Assembly (NCBI GenBank): GCA_034670405.1
Contig: JAXDDX010000004.1
Coordinates: 2,772,001 to 2,836,000 of the forward strand
DNA length: 64,000 nt
Source of the DNA: Hoplostethus atlanticus
Taxonomy: Eukaryota; Chordata; Actinopteri; Trachichthyiformes; Trachichthyidae
Direction: 5' to 3'
The number at the start of each line of letters is the position of its first letter. Position 1 is the first letter of the stretch. Under the pieces are notes generated by a model, which made no database searches, was not told the DNA's origin, and saw nothing but the letters and a program-made list of their open reading frames with translations. The translations under genes and the position numbers were made by a program. This document shows, piece by piece, positions 1-12,200 of the stretch.

Positions 1-426
1 CCGCGTTCACGTGAATCACCGTCATAACCACACTCAAAGGGAGTGGCATCAGAGGAGTTGCATTTCACTTCCTGTATCTCCCAGGTAGAGTGACTCACCT
101 GGGTAATGGAAAGATTTTCGTCGTTTGCATAGACCTTCTCGACGACATCAGAGGGCGGAATTGTTTCCCTGAATGTTCAGGTTCTGGGCTGTAAGAGATC
201 ACGTTCACTCCTAGAGAGCATCTGCGGACTTATTGAACCAGTTGTTGACTGGAATCTGGTAAGCCGGAGCTCGTTTCACGTCACCTTCCTCTGTGACACT
301 GTGACACCGAAATATTACATTGACATTTTAATTGATATTTCTGGCATGCTCTATTGACATCTCCCTCTCTTTTTACAGGTGATCACAGGACTTTATTTGT
401 GGGAAATCTCTATTGGACTTCTAATA
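1..426 (+). other. upstream region and 5' UTR exon of spint1
   Basis: A pyrimidine-rich tract ending in CAG at 376-378 looks like a splice acceptor, so the exon holding the spint1 start probably begins at 379, with 48 untranslated bases before the ATG. The frame is open from the acceptor to that ATG, so an upstream exon could extend the protein. The hydrophobic signal peptide starting right at 427 argues against this. I see no clear promoter or first exon in 1-378. Confidence 0.5.
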
Positions 427-3400
427 ATGACTCTACTCAAAGTGGGACTGGCGCTGCTGCTCCAAATGTTATTTCTAGGCGGCCCGGTGGCGGGCCAGGA
501 CTTTGGAGAACAGTGTCTGGCCAAGTTCAAAAGTGGTCGAGAAGATTTTATTCTCGACGCCGACGACTCGGTGAAGGACGGGGCGACGTTCATCGCCTCG
601 CCGAAAGTGGATCGCTACAAGGACTGCGTCCGCTCCTGCTGCAAGGACCCGAAGTGCAATGTCGCCTTCATGGAGAAAGGGTCGGAGGAGGGCATGGTCA
701 GCTCCTGCTTTCTCTTCGACTGCCTGTACAAAAAGAAATACGTCTGCCGCTTTGTCAGGAAGACGGGATACATCAATTACATACTGGATTCCGTGTATGA
801 GAGTGATCTCGCAGTGGTCGTACCTCACGGTAAGACCATTATATCAGCCTTAATCCTACTACAAGAGCAGTGGTGTATTCACAACCCTCCCTGTCAAGTA
901 CCCCCAAATAGATGTACATTAGCCTAGGGATCCCCTCTTCCCATAGGACTTTTGTGGTGGGTGATAGTGAGGAGAGGGAAATATCTGTGTCAACATCTAG
1001 TGACTGTCATAATAATCACGTTTATCTATTCCCACTGACCCTGGAGGTCCCGGGAACCCACTTTGATAACCACTGGTTTATGGTACATATAGATCTCCCA
1101 AACAATTGAATGTTTTCCTTTTTTTGATCGTTCATTCATTAGCAATGACCCTCCAGTGAGGTAAAGCTATTCCTTTCACTGTCTTTCCGTGGTCTGTGTT
1201 AAAGCAGGGCATGTACTCCAGATATGTGGAAGATGAGACTAATGGCTTAGGGCAGAAATCTGCTGCATGTCCCCACACGCCGAGCTTCATTCAGGCCCCT
1301 GTTACAGGCTTGGGTTTCTGTTTTGCCTTCTCATTTCCTGTGAGAAAAGGAGGCTCCTTCAGGTGTTTTGACAACATAATCACACAGGGCAGAAGAAAAC
1401 CTCTCACAGACCAATACATAACAGCGTTTTCTGGTCACTTGAACCCAAGCCCGCTAAAATTAATAATAATAATGTCCTTCCTTTCCTCCTTTGCCACTGT
1501 GTTTGTAGCCAGCAATTCTGCCCTGCTATGCTCAAGCTCCTCGTGTTTATATATGATGTACATTGAACCCATGGTGTCCTTCCAGATGAAGATGACCATC
1601 CGCCTGTGGCCAATGCAGGCCAGGACCGGGTGGTCCAGCCTCAGGACAGCGTGAAGCTGAATGGCATCGAAAGCAGAGATGACCATGAGATCGTGTCCTA
1701 CAAGTGGCAGATGGTGTCCGGATATCCTTATGCTGTTATACAGGTGAGCAAAGGGACTGCGATGCAAACCAGACAAACAGTTTCTGTGATCATTTGTCTG
1801 TTGTTGAATGGCCACAGGGCTTGCTGAGGGTGAAGCATGGGGATTTAGCGGATGGCCAGGGGGACAAGGGTATCTGTCAATTTGTGTTCATGCGTTTTCT
1901 GCCCTGACATTCCTTGTAGTAGAGGCATTTCTATACATTTTCCGATTCAGTTGTAAATGTCCACTGCTAATAAGAAAGCATCATTGTCTTCCCATGCCTT
2001 GTAGAAAACCACATTCGAAGACGAAGTCGAAGTGTCCAATCTGACATCTGGGGTGTACAGGTTCCAGCTGACTGTCACCGATGCCATTGGCCAGTCAGAC
2101 TCAACCCAGATCACCGTCCTGGTCCTGACCCCGGAACAGTCTGAGCGTGAGTATCGAGACCGTCTTCAGTTGTCAACATTGAGATTAGTTACTGTTGGTT
2201 GGCTGTAAGATGAGATGCCTAGAGATCATCACATACAGAAGCTAATACAGATATCACACTACTGAATCACGGTGCAATGTGCTGATTATCTCAACATCTT
2301 TTGTCTGGAACGTGGGAATTGAGCTCAGGTTTCACAAACACAAAGACTAGAGCATCTGTGTTACGGCTTATTATTTCACTGCATGAAACACCTTAGTTTA
2401 TATCAAAAATCCTATATGCACTTTTTTAGGCACTTTTTGCTTCTTGTGCTGCAGATGTCAGCTAGAAAACGATAGCTTATATTAGTGTTTACGCTGTGAC
2501 GGGCCAGCTGCTGTAGTCTTGTTCGTTAGTTTTCAGTGCAAATGTAGATGCCGGCATTTGATGGTGATCCCCAAAAGAGATAGAGTTTCGGTGGAATTGT
2601 TCCTGACTCATTTTAAGTCCCAATGAAATGCAAACATGACTCATGTTTCCTGTATTTGTTGTCATTTCTTTTGACTTATCCGAGAGTTACCTGCCTTGTG
2701 TTTATAGTCGGGACATAGGGGAGATACGATGATTATGAAAAATTACTGGCAAATAGGGATGCGCACACATGGATGCAGTGGAACGTTTCCTGTCCTTTTA
2801 TTCAAACTACAGTTATTGATCTAGGGGCTTTTTTTTGTTTCTTCCCACATTTGAGGCTGAAAATACCAATATGCAGAAGGATATATTTATAATAGGATAT
2901 ATAATAGGTGGCACGTACTGGCTACTGGTAATGAGTAGAGCTTCTCATGGTGGATTGCGGAGTCTTCTGTTTCTTTTTTTTTACACCAACCTGAAAAGAT
3001 GTGTTTGTGAAAATGCCATCAACTGCTCAGGCATTGTTTGCATTTTGTCGCAAGCCCTTCCATTTCTGTTGTAATCAAACCTGTCTAGGCTTGCTCCCTT
3101 GATTCCTGTGGACTGAATGATGAAATCCCCTGATGAGCTGAAGATAAAAACTCATGGGATAATAAGACTTGGCCAGCCTCAGCCTTTTGTTGGGGGAAAA
3201 CCAGTGATGGCAAAGTCACGGAAGAGGGCTTGTTCCTCTACTTATTTGTCCTGTTCCCTCTCTTGCATCAGAAACACGGTTGGCAGTTCTTTCTTTGTCA
3301 CGGAGCGATGGTTTGATATCTTGGATCCCTCGTGGTGTGTTCATTTACCGGGGCAATTCCACTGAGGTGAAAGACAGAATTCCTAGGTAGCCAATCGACG

Positions 3401-6400
3401 CCTCTGTAAGCCCCGCCCAGTTATGTGTTTTACTGGCCGAGTAGTGCTCCTTCCCTCCCAACATCCCATTCTCTCCACCCCCGACTCTACAAAAACCAGT
3501 CAGTCTGGTTTCAGCTTGGGTTTCACAAACACAAGGACACCAGCCACCGTCACGATCCTCCCCAGCACTGACTGAGATGTTTTACCCTTTTTTGAAGTAA
3601 TCGCTCTGGGCCAAGCCTGTATTTGGAGGTTGTTGGTTGATTGAAAGCCTATTTAGACTGAAGCAAAAAAGGAAAGACTATTAACCATTGATTGGCTCAG
3701 TTACCCATTAACACGCCTGTGTTGTGAATAGTGTTAGGAATGTGACTCAGTGGGACATGCAAGGGCACAGCAGTGACTCTACAGATCAGTGTCAACACAT
3801 TTGCACCATAATAATGAATGGATGGATCACAATACCTCCCCCTCCTCCCCCCTAAAGTCAAAGTGCCTTACATTGGCTCTTGTAAGGCAATCACATGAGA
3901 AGGTATTGGTGCCACTGTAGCTTACAGTTCCTCATAACTTCCATAGTCTTCAATTGTGCTTCGAGGTTGCAGTTATTACATGCATGTTTCAGAACATGCA
4001 TCACCAACCACACACAGATGAATAATCATATCAGCATGTCAGTGTTTATCAAGATGCCACTTCCTTCTTCTGGGTTGCCTTTGTCTATACATGTCAGCCT
4101 GTTGTGTAACCAGTTGTCTGTCTGCTCACAAGCCAGACAAACTACATGGGAAGTTAGGACAAAGTAAAAAGGACAATCCCACCACATCACATACACTGCT
4201 GTGAAATAATAGGCCTTTCATGGTTAGTCAGAGTAGTTAATTTCCTCTTAAGTAATTCTACTAAAGATTATGGATAATGGTAATGTTTTTTTTTTTTAAG
4301 TACATGAATGGCAACTGAAGGAATCAAATACTGTGATGATAAATGAACAGCAGTCACAGTTTTATATATCTATCTAATTTATATGTGAGGTCTAGTCTAT
4401 TGAATAGGCATTTCACCTATAACACAGCTGAACTCTTGTTGTAATTGATCACTCTGCTGGGTACATCAGACAACTTACTAACTTGAAAACCCGAGTTGAT
4501 GCTACAAGCAATAAGTCATCTATATGACTATCACTTGCAGTGAATTACCCCTTTTTATAGTCACAAGGAAACAGTGTTTCGATGGTGTCTTGCTTCCGTA
4601 CCTAGGCGTATTTCGAGTTGAAACATAACGCAGGGGTGGGCGGTGGGTTGGGGCTGTTGTTGAATTGAGCAACAGCTACTGCAATTCAGCCATGGTGTCG
4701 GTGGAAAAGTTAACATGGTTTTCAGGGCTGAACACTCAAAGATGTTGCCATGTGTGCCATAGATCTATGATGGTATTATTGGTTAGCATTTTTTATGTAA
4801 GCCTACTGGTACACCATGAAGTCACCTCTAAAAATACATTGTTTTCCAGGTAGTAAAAGTAATCGGATTTTCATGAAAAAAATACAAATACTATTATTAT
4901 TTTTGGTCATTTATTGAGTAGATGCACATTATGATACAGAGAGCTGGATTACAAGGAGGGAAAAGTCGCCTTTCATTTCATTGTGACTTGAACCTAACCC
5001 TTATTATATCCTCTATTCCGCCAGACCACTGTATGGTTCCGGTCAAGATTGGACCGTGTCGCGGCAGTTTCCCTCGCTGGCATTACAACGCTGCCTCAAA
5101 GCAGTGTGAGGAGTTCACCTTTGGGGGCTGCAAGGAGAACCTGAACAACTACCTGTCCCAGAAGGAGTGTAGCAAGGCCTGCTCTGGCTCAGGTAGCTCT
5201 CTCTCTCTCTGGTCTCATCCTTGAATTCACTGTGATGTTATACCCTTTTTGCAGCGTAGATGCATGTATTTCTTTAAAAACATGTAAACGCAGCATTTAT
5301 GGAAAGGCTAATATTACAAAAATGAAAGCTCTCCAACATAATGGTTTGGGATTTAGGATAATTGGCTGCAATACATTTTGCACTTAGTATTTTAGGCACT
5401 TAGCTAATCCTCTTTTTCAGAGCAACTTACAATGAATGCAACAAAGCTAATGATGTTTCACAAATGTAATAAATATTACTATTTTCCTAGAATATTTGTG
5501 TATAATAGAAAAGAGCTAAGTGAAGGAAGAATAGTGTCTCATTTGTTTAAATAAAAAGTAGGTAGATAACTTATTGCACTTTTACCTTAGCACTGGTTCT
5601 GCTCTTAGATGCTTGTTTAGGAAGGAAATGCACTTACAATTTCTGGTGACTAGTAGTTCTCTTGCCTACCTATGTTGAATGCACTTATTGTAAGTCACTT
5701 TGGATAAAAGTGTCTGCTAGATGACTGTAATGTAATGTAAATTAAATTTTAATCTTGTTGTGTTTCCTTTTCTTTCAGAAAAAAGTGAAAAAACTGGCAG
5801 AGGTTTGCCAATTCCTCCACCTTCTGGTAGGTGGATTCTGCTTAGTTGGTGACTGTGTACAAAACAGTCTAGTGGCTAGTTAAAGTAATCCCTGTGTAAT
5901 CCTCTCTCAAGGATGAAAGTGTTTTATGAAAGTGTTTTTTAGTATTTTTCATCTGTGTTTGTGTGTCACAGAAGAAAAATGCGAGGCTCCATGTACGGCA
6001 GAGCAGTTCTCGTGCTCTAACGGCTGCTGTTTGGACCCGGGCCTGGAGTGTGACACAGTCAAGCAGTGCCAGGATGGCTCAGACGAGGAGAACTGTGATG
6101 ACTGTGAGCAATGGCTATGCAAACTGGGCTTCATTTCCATACTGTCTCACAGCATTGTAAATGTGGTGATGACGTGATAGTGATCAAACGTTTCCTTGAA
6201 AGACTTGATGCAGTGTTGGGCTTCTTCTTTACTGGTTACTTATTTAAAAAGTAATAATATTACTTTATTACTCCTTGTGAGAAGTAATTTGTTACACTAC
6301 TCGTTATGTTACTTTTCCGGGACTTGTTTTTCTCTGAATGGTAACTGTAATATTATTATTGAAAGTGAAAAAGTAATTAGTTTCAATACTTGTTACTGAG

Positions 6401-8302
6401 GAAAGTAACTGAGTATTGTGTTACCTCCCATCACTGGACTTATGAAACTAAAGGATGTCCTTCTTTTCTATATCAGTGAACAAGAAGTTTCGGATTCTGC
6501 TGCAAATTCCAGTGGATGCGCAGAAAGGTGATTTGACATTTTACTCTTCTTGCAAATGTGTGGTTTCCAGACCTTTTGATGGTTTCTGTCACTTAAACCT
6601 GCACTATGTAACTTTATGTTATTTAGTTGCTGGCACCGCCAAGTGGCAGCGAGGGGTTTTGTTAGCAGCTTCACCACCTTTGCGCGCAGTAAATTGGCCT
6701 TTTGCAGTGACAGCCGAGGTGCTAGCTAGCGGTGTGTGTTCGGCTCCTGAGTTTCCATTTGTCACTTCGTGTGCTCAGAGAAAACAGAAAACCATCCCGA
6801 CTCCAAAAACTTCATTGGGGTGAATGTAGCGAATCTACAGCGGCTCAATGAAGGAGGAGGGGCCAGTCTTCTCTTCATGAACTAGACTGATCAGGCGCTT
6901 GTATTTTTACATAAAGTTACATAATGCAGCTTTAATTTGAATTGTGAAATAGGTTCTTGTCGTCCCTTTTTACTCTACACTCCATCATCATCTCTCCTGC
7001 ACTTTTTCTCTAACACACAGTGCGCTGCACAGAACCTCCTGAAACGGGAAGTGGCAGGGAGAGTTTCACCAAGTGGTACTACAACCCCTTCCAGCAGGAC
7101 TGCTTACGCTTCAACTACGGCGGCAGGCAGGGGAACGAGAACAAGTTTGATTCTCAGGAGTCCTGTATGAAAAGCTGCAGAGGAGTAACAGGTGGCGTGG
7201 CACATTCCTACAAATAATGTGATGTTCCCAGCCATATTTTGCTCCAAGCACATACAAGGAAGGAGACATTTGCATTCAAAACAGCCATTTTTGTAAATGC
7301 ATTTGACTGACTTCTCTTAGGGAGCTTGAAATGCAAAGTTCTGTTAGTGTGTCTACCACAGATTCAAATATAGCATTTTTAAATCCCAGTAAATTACCAC
7401 AAGTATGATGCTAAAAACTACAACCATATCACTTCTTGCTCCCTCCTCAGATTCAGTGCATTCAGTTGTAGTGAGCATTTGCACATTTGTTTAACTCTCA
7501 TAACGTCCATAGCTTTATTTCCCTTTCCACAGCACACATCATAAACTGAGATTTGTTTCATGGGGTCTTTTAATGCATTGTATATTTAATGTACCACACA
7601 AATGTTAGCTAAATGATAGCTAAATCTATCTGATATCTTATCCTTGATTTTAGAAACGGACGTATATGCAAGAAAGGAGGCGTTTGAACGCCAAGTGTCT
7701 GACAGCCAGACAGGTAATTCTTGTTTTTTTTTCCCAGTCTTGAGCTCATAAAAGTGAAAATTGCGCCTGCTGTCTCGTTGGAATGAATTTTCTTTAAGAG
7801 ACGCCTCAACAATGCTATTTCAAAAGTATTTTTCTGCCCCATAAACTTTTACTTCTTGTGGGTCGTCATTCAGAGGCACTAGTATGGATGAAGCCTTCCT
7901 TTATCCCAACTCATTGTGCCAGTTCATTGAGGATGAATGCAGCAGCTGATATAGTGATCTGTATTGTCCATCCAGTCTGGTAGCTTATTAAAATGACAAA
8001 ACCACCAAGTTAAATTCCCACTACATGTAAATAAATGAACAAATTAAATTTCCATTCTTTTGCCTTTTTTGATGCGGTTTGTATTTTATACTAACTGTAC
8101 CCATCCTTGCTCAGGTATCATAGTGATAGCTGCTCTCCTGGGTCTAGCTATCCTCATCCTGCTAGGCATCTTGTGTTACTGCTTACTGAAGGGAAAGAAG
8201 CGGCAGTCGCAACACCATCATGTGCCCGTCAACGGCACCCAGGTTGCTACCATGGAGGATCGGGAACGTCTGGTCTACAACTCCACCACCAAGCCCATCT
8301 AA
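427..8302 (+). CDS. spint1: Kunitz-type protease inhibitor 1 (HAI-1), type I membrane protein
   Basis: HAI-1 inhibits membrane and pericellular trypsin-like serine proteases (hepatocyte growth factor activator, matriptase) at epithelial surfaces. Coding exons: 427-829, 1586-1743, 2005-2146, 5025-5192, 5779-5826, 5972-6103, 6477-6527, 7021-7191, 7654-7713, 8115-8302; every junction keeps frame, giving 506 residues (human about 513-529). Order: signal peptide 1-23; cysteine-rich MANSC domain about 30-125; PKD-like domain about 135-234; Kunitz 1 about 236-290 with six cysteines and Arg after the second; LDL-receptor class A repeat about 307-350 with the acidic DGSDEE calcium motif; linker; Kunitz 2 about 368-424; transmembrane segment about 445-466; short tail ending LVYNSTTKPI, close to the human tail. 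Kunitz 2 lacks two of its six cysteines (see findings). The ATG at 427 has A at -3 and begins the signal peptide. Whether this is the teleost a or b copy is not decidable here. Confidence 0.95.
2147..5024 (+). other. spint1 intron 3, 2.9 kb, no recognised element
   Basis: This is the longest spint1 intron, lying between the PKD-like exon and the Kunitz 1 exon. It is AT-rich, with short poly-T and poly-A runs. I see no exon, RNA gene or terminal inverted repeat in it. Confidence 0.5.
5400..5740. repeat. fold-back repeat with fish SINE/LINE-type 3' tails
   Basis: The right arm (5687-5721) has the familiar fish retroelement 3' tail with GTAAGTCACTTTGGATAAAA, followed by TGTAATGTAATGTAA. The left arm (5400-5433) is a diverged reverse complement of the same tail. 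The 250 bases between the arms look unrelated. It lies in the spint1 intron before the 48-base exon. Family not assigned. Confidence 0.55.
6211..6436. mobile_element. short non-autonomous hAT-like DNA transposon (MITE)
   Basis: The ends are CAGTGTTGGG at 6211-6220 and CCCATCACTG at 6427-6436, inverted repeats matching at nine of ten bases. The flanks GACTTGATG and GACTTATG resemble a decayed 8-base target duplication, as hAT elements make. The 226-base interior is AT-rich with repeated AGTAATTTGTTAC-like words and no coding capacity. It ends 40 bases before a spint1 exon. Confidence 0.7.
6593..6935. mobile_element. non-autonomous inverted-repeat transposon flanked by TTAA
   Basis: The terminal 27 bases at 6593-6619 and 6909-6935 are inverted repeats matching at about 25 positions, each bearing a form of ATGTAACTTTATGT. 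Both ends carry TTAA, the target sequence of piggyBac-type elements, but the inner bases do not clearly match a piggyBac end, so the superfamily is open. No transposase is encoded. It lies 65 bases after the 51-base spint1 exon. Confidence 0.65.
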
Positions 8303-9235
8303 CCCATCACACTTGCCCTTTGACCCCCTGGTCCTCATGGCGAACACCACAGGCCAGAGTTGTGTAGTATACTGAAATAACTCAGATTCATTGAGTACAT
8401 TAGAGGAAAAAAAAACATTGCTCACTCCTTATATTAGAACGTTGGAGGGGTAAGATAGTCTGTTTTCTTTCGCTCACGTATAGATTTGTTTGATAGCGAT
8501 AATGCATCGTACAGAGAAGCCAGAGCTGCTTCAACAGTGACTTGTCTTTTATTTGTCCACCAACAATTTGTTACTCAGGGTAAAAGGGATGTCTGAAAGG
8601 AATTTAGTTAGGTTAAGGTGGAATACCACTGAATAGCAGCATCCACATGTCATTCCTATGGGTTCAGTTTGGAGTCATGAACAGTTTCCACTTTTCAGAG
8701 ATGGGTGCATTTACTTATGGGTGCATTAGAACTTATTTCAATATTCTATTTTCTTCAAAGTAAGTCTCTAAATTCATATATAGATCCGTACCGGCCTGTT
8801 CATCATGACTTTTATAACAAATTAGAGGCTTTGTACTTGACTTGAAGAGTGGACACATTCACTGAAAGACTGAGCTCTACAGAATAAGATGTGGACACTT
8901 ACATCAAGTGGTGTTTCCCTTTAACTTACTGAAGTCCTGCCACTGTAACTTATTCACTCTATCGGTTTTGTTTTTAGTATATTTTATTACACATTTTAAT
9001 TGACTCGTTGGAAATATATTGTACATAATGTTAGAATTTTAGAAGTAACATCTTATTTTACTTTGGAAGATTATTTTTTCGGTTGATTTTTTTAACTGTT
9101 TGAGAAACAAACAGTAATACTTTTTGTACCTTATGAAGCACATGTGGAAAAACAATCTTTCAATGTTTCAAGCTTTTACTTTTAGAGTCTTTGTACATAG
9201 TATTCAATCTCTTTTAGCCATACCTGGAGGTGCTA

Positions 9236-9241
9236 AATAAA
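9236..9241 (+). promoter_or_regulatory. poly(A) signal of spint1
   Basis: AATAAA lies 934 bases after the spint1 stop codon and is the first clear plus-strand hexamer in the AT-rich 3' UTR. Confidence 0.6.
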
Positions 9242-12200
9242 ATGTTAACTGAAAATGTATTGGTGGTATTTTTTTGCCTTTTAGATAAGAGGCCAACTTG
9301 CTTGAACTTGCAAGTTTTTCATAAATCTGGTTGGGACCACACATGCTCATCTGCTGTCTTCTGCCAATTCACTCATATTGTAGGTAAATGCAACAAAGAA
9401 CCCAGAGACTGGCTTTCTAACTGCACTGTAGTGTTTCATCTCTAAATGAGATGAAAAAAAACAACAACTCTACTGTGTGCAAAATGATTTCAGCTATCGA
9501 ATATTATTGAATTGACTGGCTTTCCTGACACCTTTTCTTAAAAAGTAGTTTTAGAGGATATAATCATTTAGATTTTTGGTGGTGGTGGTGCATCTTTCAA
9601 GGATGGTGCAGTAAGGCAACCTTTCTTCCCCCAAAACTGGATTTATGGTCAAATGGAAATTCCTAAGGTTCTGCCACACAAAGACTACTACCAGTAGTCT
9701 GTGTGTAGTAGTTAGACAGAAATAGTGCCATATGAGAAAACTGAGCACAGTGACATTCCCTTTTACTACCAGCAGATGGAGACATTGGTTTATTAAGTGC
9801 TCACCATTGTGCAGCCAGTTCACCAGAAAATAGTGGAACTACTTCTATGCGTCTCTGTCCTAGTAAAAATCATTAGGATGGACCATCTCTTGATCTGTAC
9901 TGTAGAGTGAAAATAGGCACAGCCTGTCATACAGTAATTTACATATTGTACTGGGGAGGGTGAAACAGTCTATCAGGCCTCTACACAAATGACACCAGGA
10001 GCATCATCTTCACGTGAGTAACTCCATCAAGAAAGTCGACCACATTGCTCTTTTCAGTCTCTGAATGAGGATCTTGAGATAATCTCAAAAGAGAAAAGAC
10101 AGAGGGGGTTGTGCATAGCAAAGGCGTCCTTTTCTATTCAACCAGCCACATAAATTAGCATCCACCCAATTGATTCACTCAAGACATCCTTTGTCAGCCA
10201 CCCTTTCCACTGACCTGACCCTCATAAATGTAATTGGCAGGATAACAATTTGTTATGCCGGTTCACAAGCCTGTCACTCTGTCATAGGCTGTAGGCTCCC
10301 ATGAGTACATGCATGTTCCATACTAAGTGAAATAAAAATATTTTTAAGGTACGCTACCAATATTTGGTGTCATTGATTTATAATGAATGACACTAGGCTG
10401 GTACAAATTTGAAAACTGTGCCCCTCAAATGTAGCTGAGAGGTAAAAACTGAATCCCCGAGGTGGATATCATTTGCCTGTCCAATGCAGGCGGTGTTTTG
10501 CTGCCTTTAAGTGATCCTCGTAAATTAAAATAAATGTAGGTGAGTGGACTCTTCTTGACTTGCACATTCAAGTGCTTTTCAAAACAAAACACAAATTGGA
10601 CGCTGTAACCAAAGCAGTTATTTGGTGGCTGTTGTTTTATTTTAGAAATTACTTGTTTTTTGCCCGAGCAGCAGAATAAAGAGAATAAAATGTGCATCAG
10701 GCATCTAATTGATCTTTTAATTGATTTATTAGCCAGAAAAGTTTATAAAGAAGGAGTAAGAAAGAGTAGAAGAAGAAGCTTACACATGTACAATAACCTA
10801 TAACTATAACTTACATCACGTTTACCATCACTCATTGAGAAAACTTCCATATTCTCCGCCCCCAAACCTCCACTTCGTTGAATCGTTCATGCGCGCTCAG
10901 TTCCTAATCGCGATATTTCCCACAGGACCTGAAGGCGGCATTTGTTCCTCGCTGTTGGTCAAGCTAATATGCATCGGCGTTCGCGTGTGGATCATATGGC
11001 TGTCTGAGCTGGTGATACTGGGATATGTGCGTCTGAGCGGCTTTACAATGTGAAATGAACTAATGGAGTAACCTCAAGATTTAAAAAAGGCAGACTACTA
11101 AGGAAAACTTTCCTACTGAGCAAGCTTGTTGGGAGAAAAGGAGTTAGACATTTCGGTAAGTGCTGCTCGAATTTATCTCAAGGATTTTCTTCCTGTGGTT
11201 AATCTATCTGTAGGAAATGTGTTGTTATTGTAGGCTGCTGACAAACACCGGCGAAGAAGTGTGTAAAGATTTCCTACTTTTGTGAGTTGAAAAACCTAAC
11301 ATCCCTTCAGTTTACCAACGCATCACCGGTACCTGTCAGGAAAATGATAAAGCAGAACCCCTGCAGCGGGTGCGAGTTACAAAAACAAAACAATAAATCC
11401 AACATGCATGTATCTCAATAATACAAGACATAATATAGCCTACTGTCGTCTAGCCTAGAGACTCCAAAAACACTGCACTACATTCCCACTCTTTATCACC
11501 TCACCTCCGTCTTTGACTTTGTACTGCATGCAGAGCTTTGATGCGGATTTCAGATGAATTCCTGGTGAAGGGCCTTTTTTTCTGCACCATAACTGTCTTT
11601 AACTCAAGTCATCACCAGTCAGCTTAAAGCTTACCGCCTCTGGCTAGGGCAAGAGTTTCAGGCTGATAAGTGGTGTTTGTTCTTTGAAAGAAAACACTCT
11701 CTGTTGAGTGAACTTTGATCAGCTGCTGGGATCTGTAGGCTTTTTAGGGGGAGTCGGATTTTCACGATTTAACACTGATGCTAGACTGAAATGGCCTCTA
11801 CTTTTTTGACTCCATGCTGCAACTGAATCATTTGCCATTTCCCCTTGACTCCCGACTCCCCCATGGTGCCCATACTTGACCATTACTTTTTCTAATGAGC
11901 ATTCCAGCGAGAGAAAGTGAGGTTTTCAATGCAGGCTGTTCATAGGTCAATGAATTTCCCCACCAGCCATTGAGAAAGAATGGTGCAAAATCAATCAATT
12001 GGTACTGAAAAGTCCCATCTTTTGCTTCTTTGACCTCGCTTGACCTTTCAGACAATAACGTCTTAACTTCGTTTCAGATAAATGTTCCCTCAGTGCAATG
12101 AACAGCACCCTCTTCCAGGTGGTCCAGGGAGGAAGCTGCCCAAGTGTGTCTTGGCTCACAGGAGGAAGAGAGTCAGAGTTGCCACATACCTTATTTCCTT

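Noticed and set aside
475..828. Minus-strand open frame of 117 codons over the MANSC exon
   Set aside because: It is a shadow of the GC-rich spint1 exon and has no independent support.
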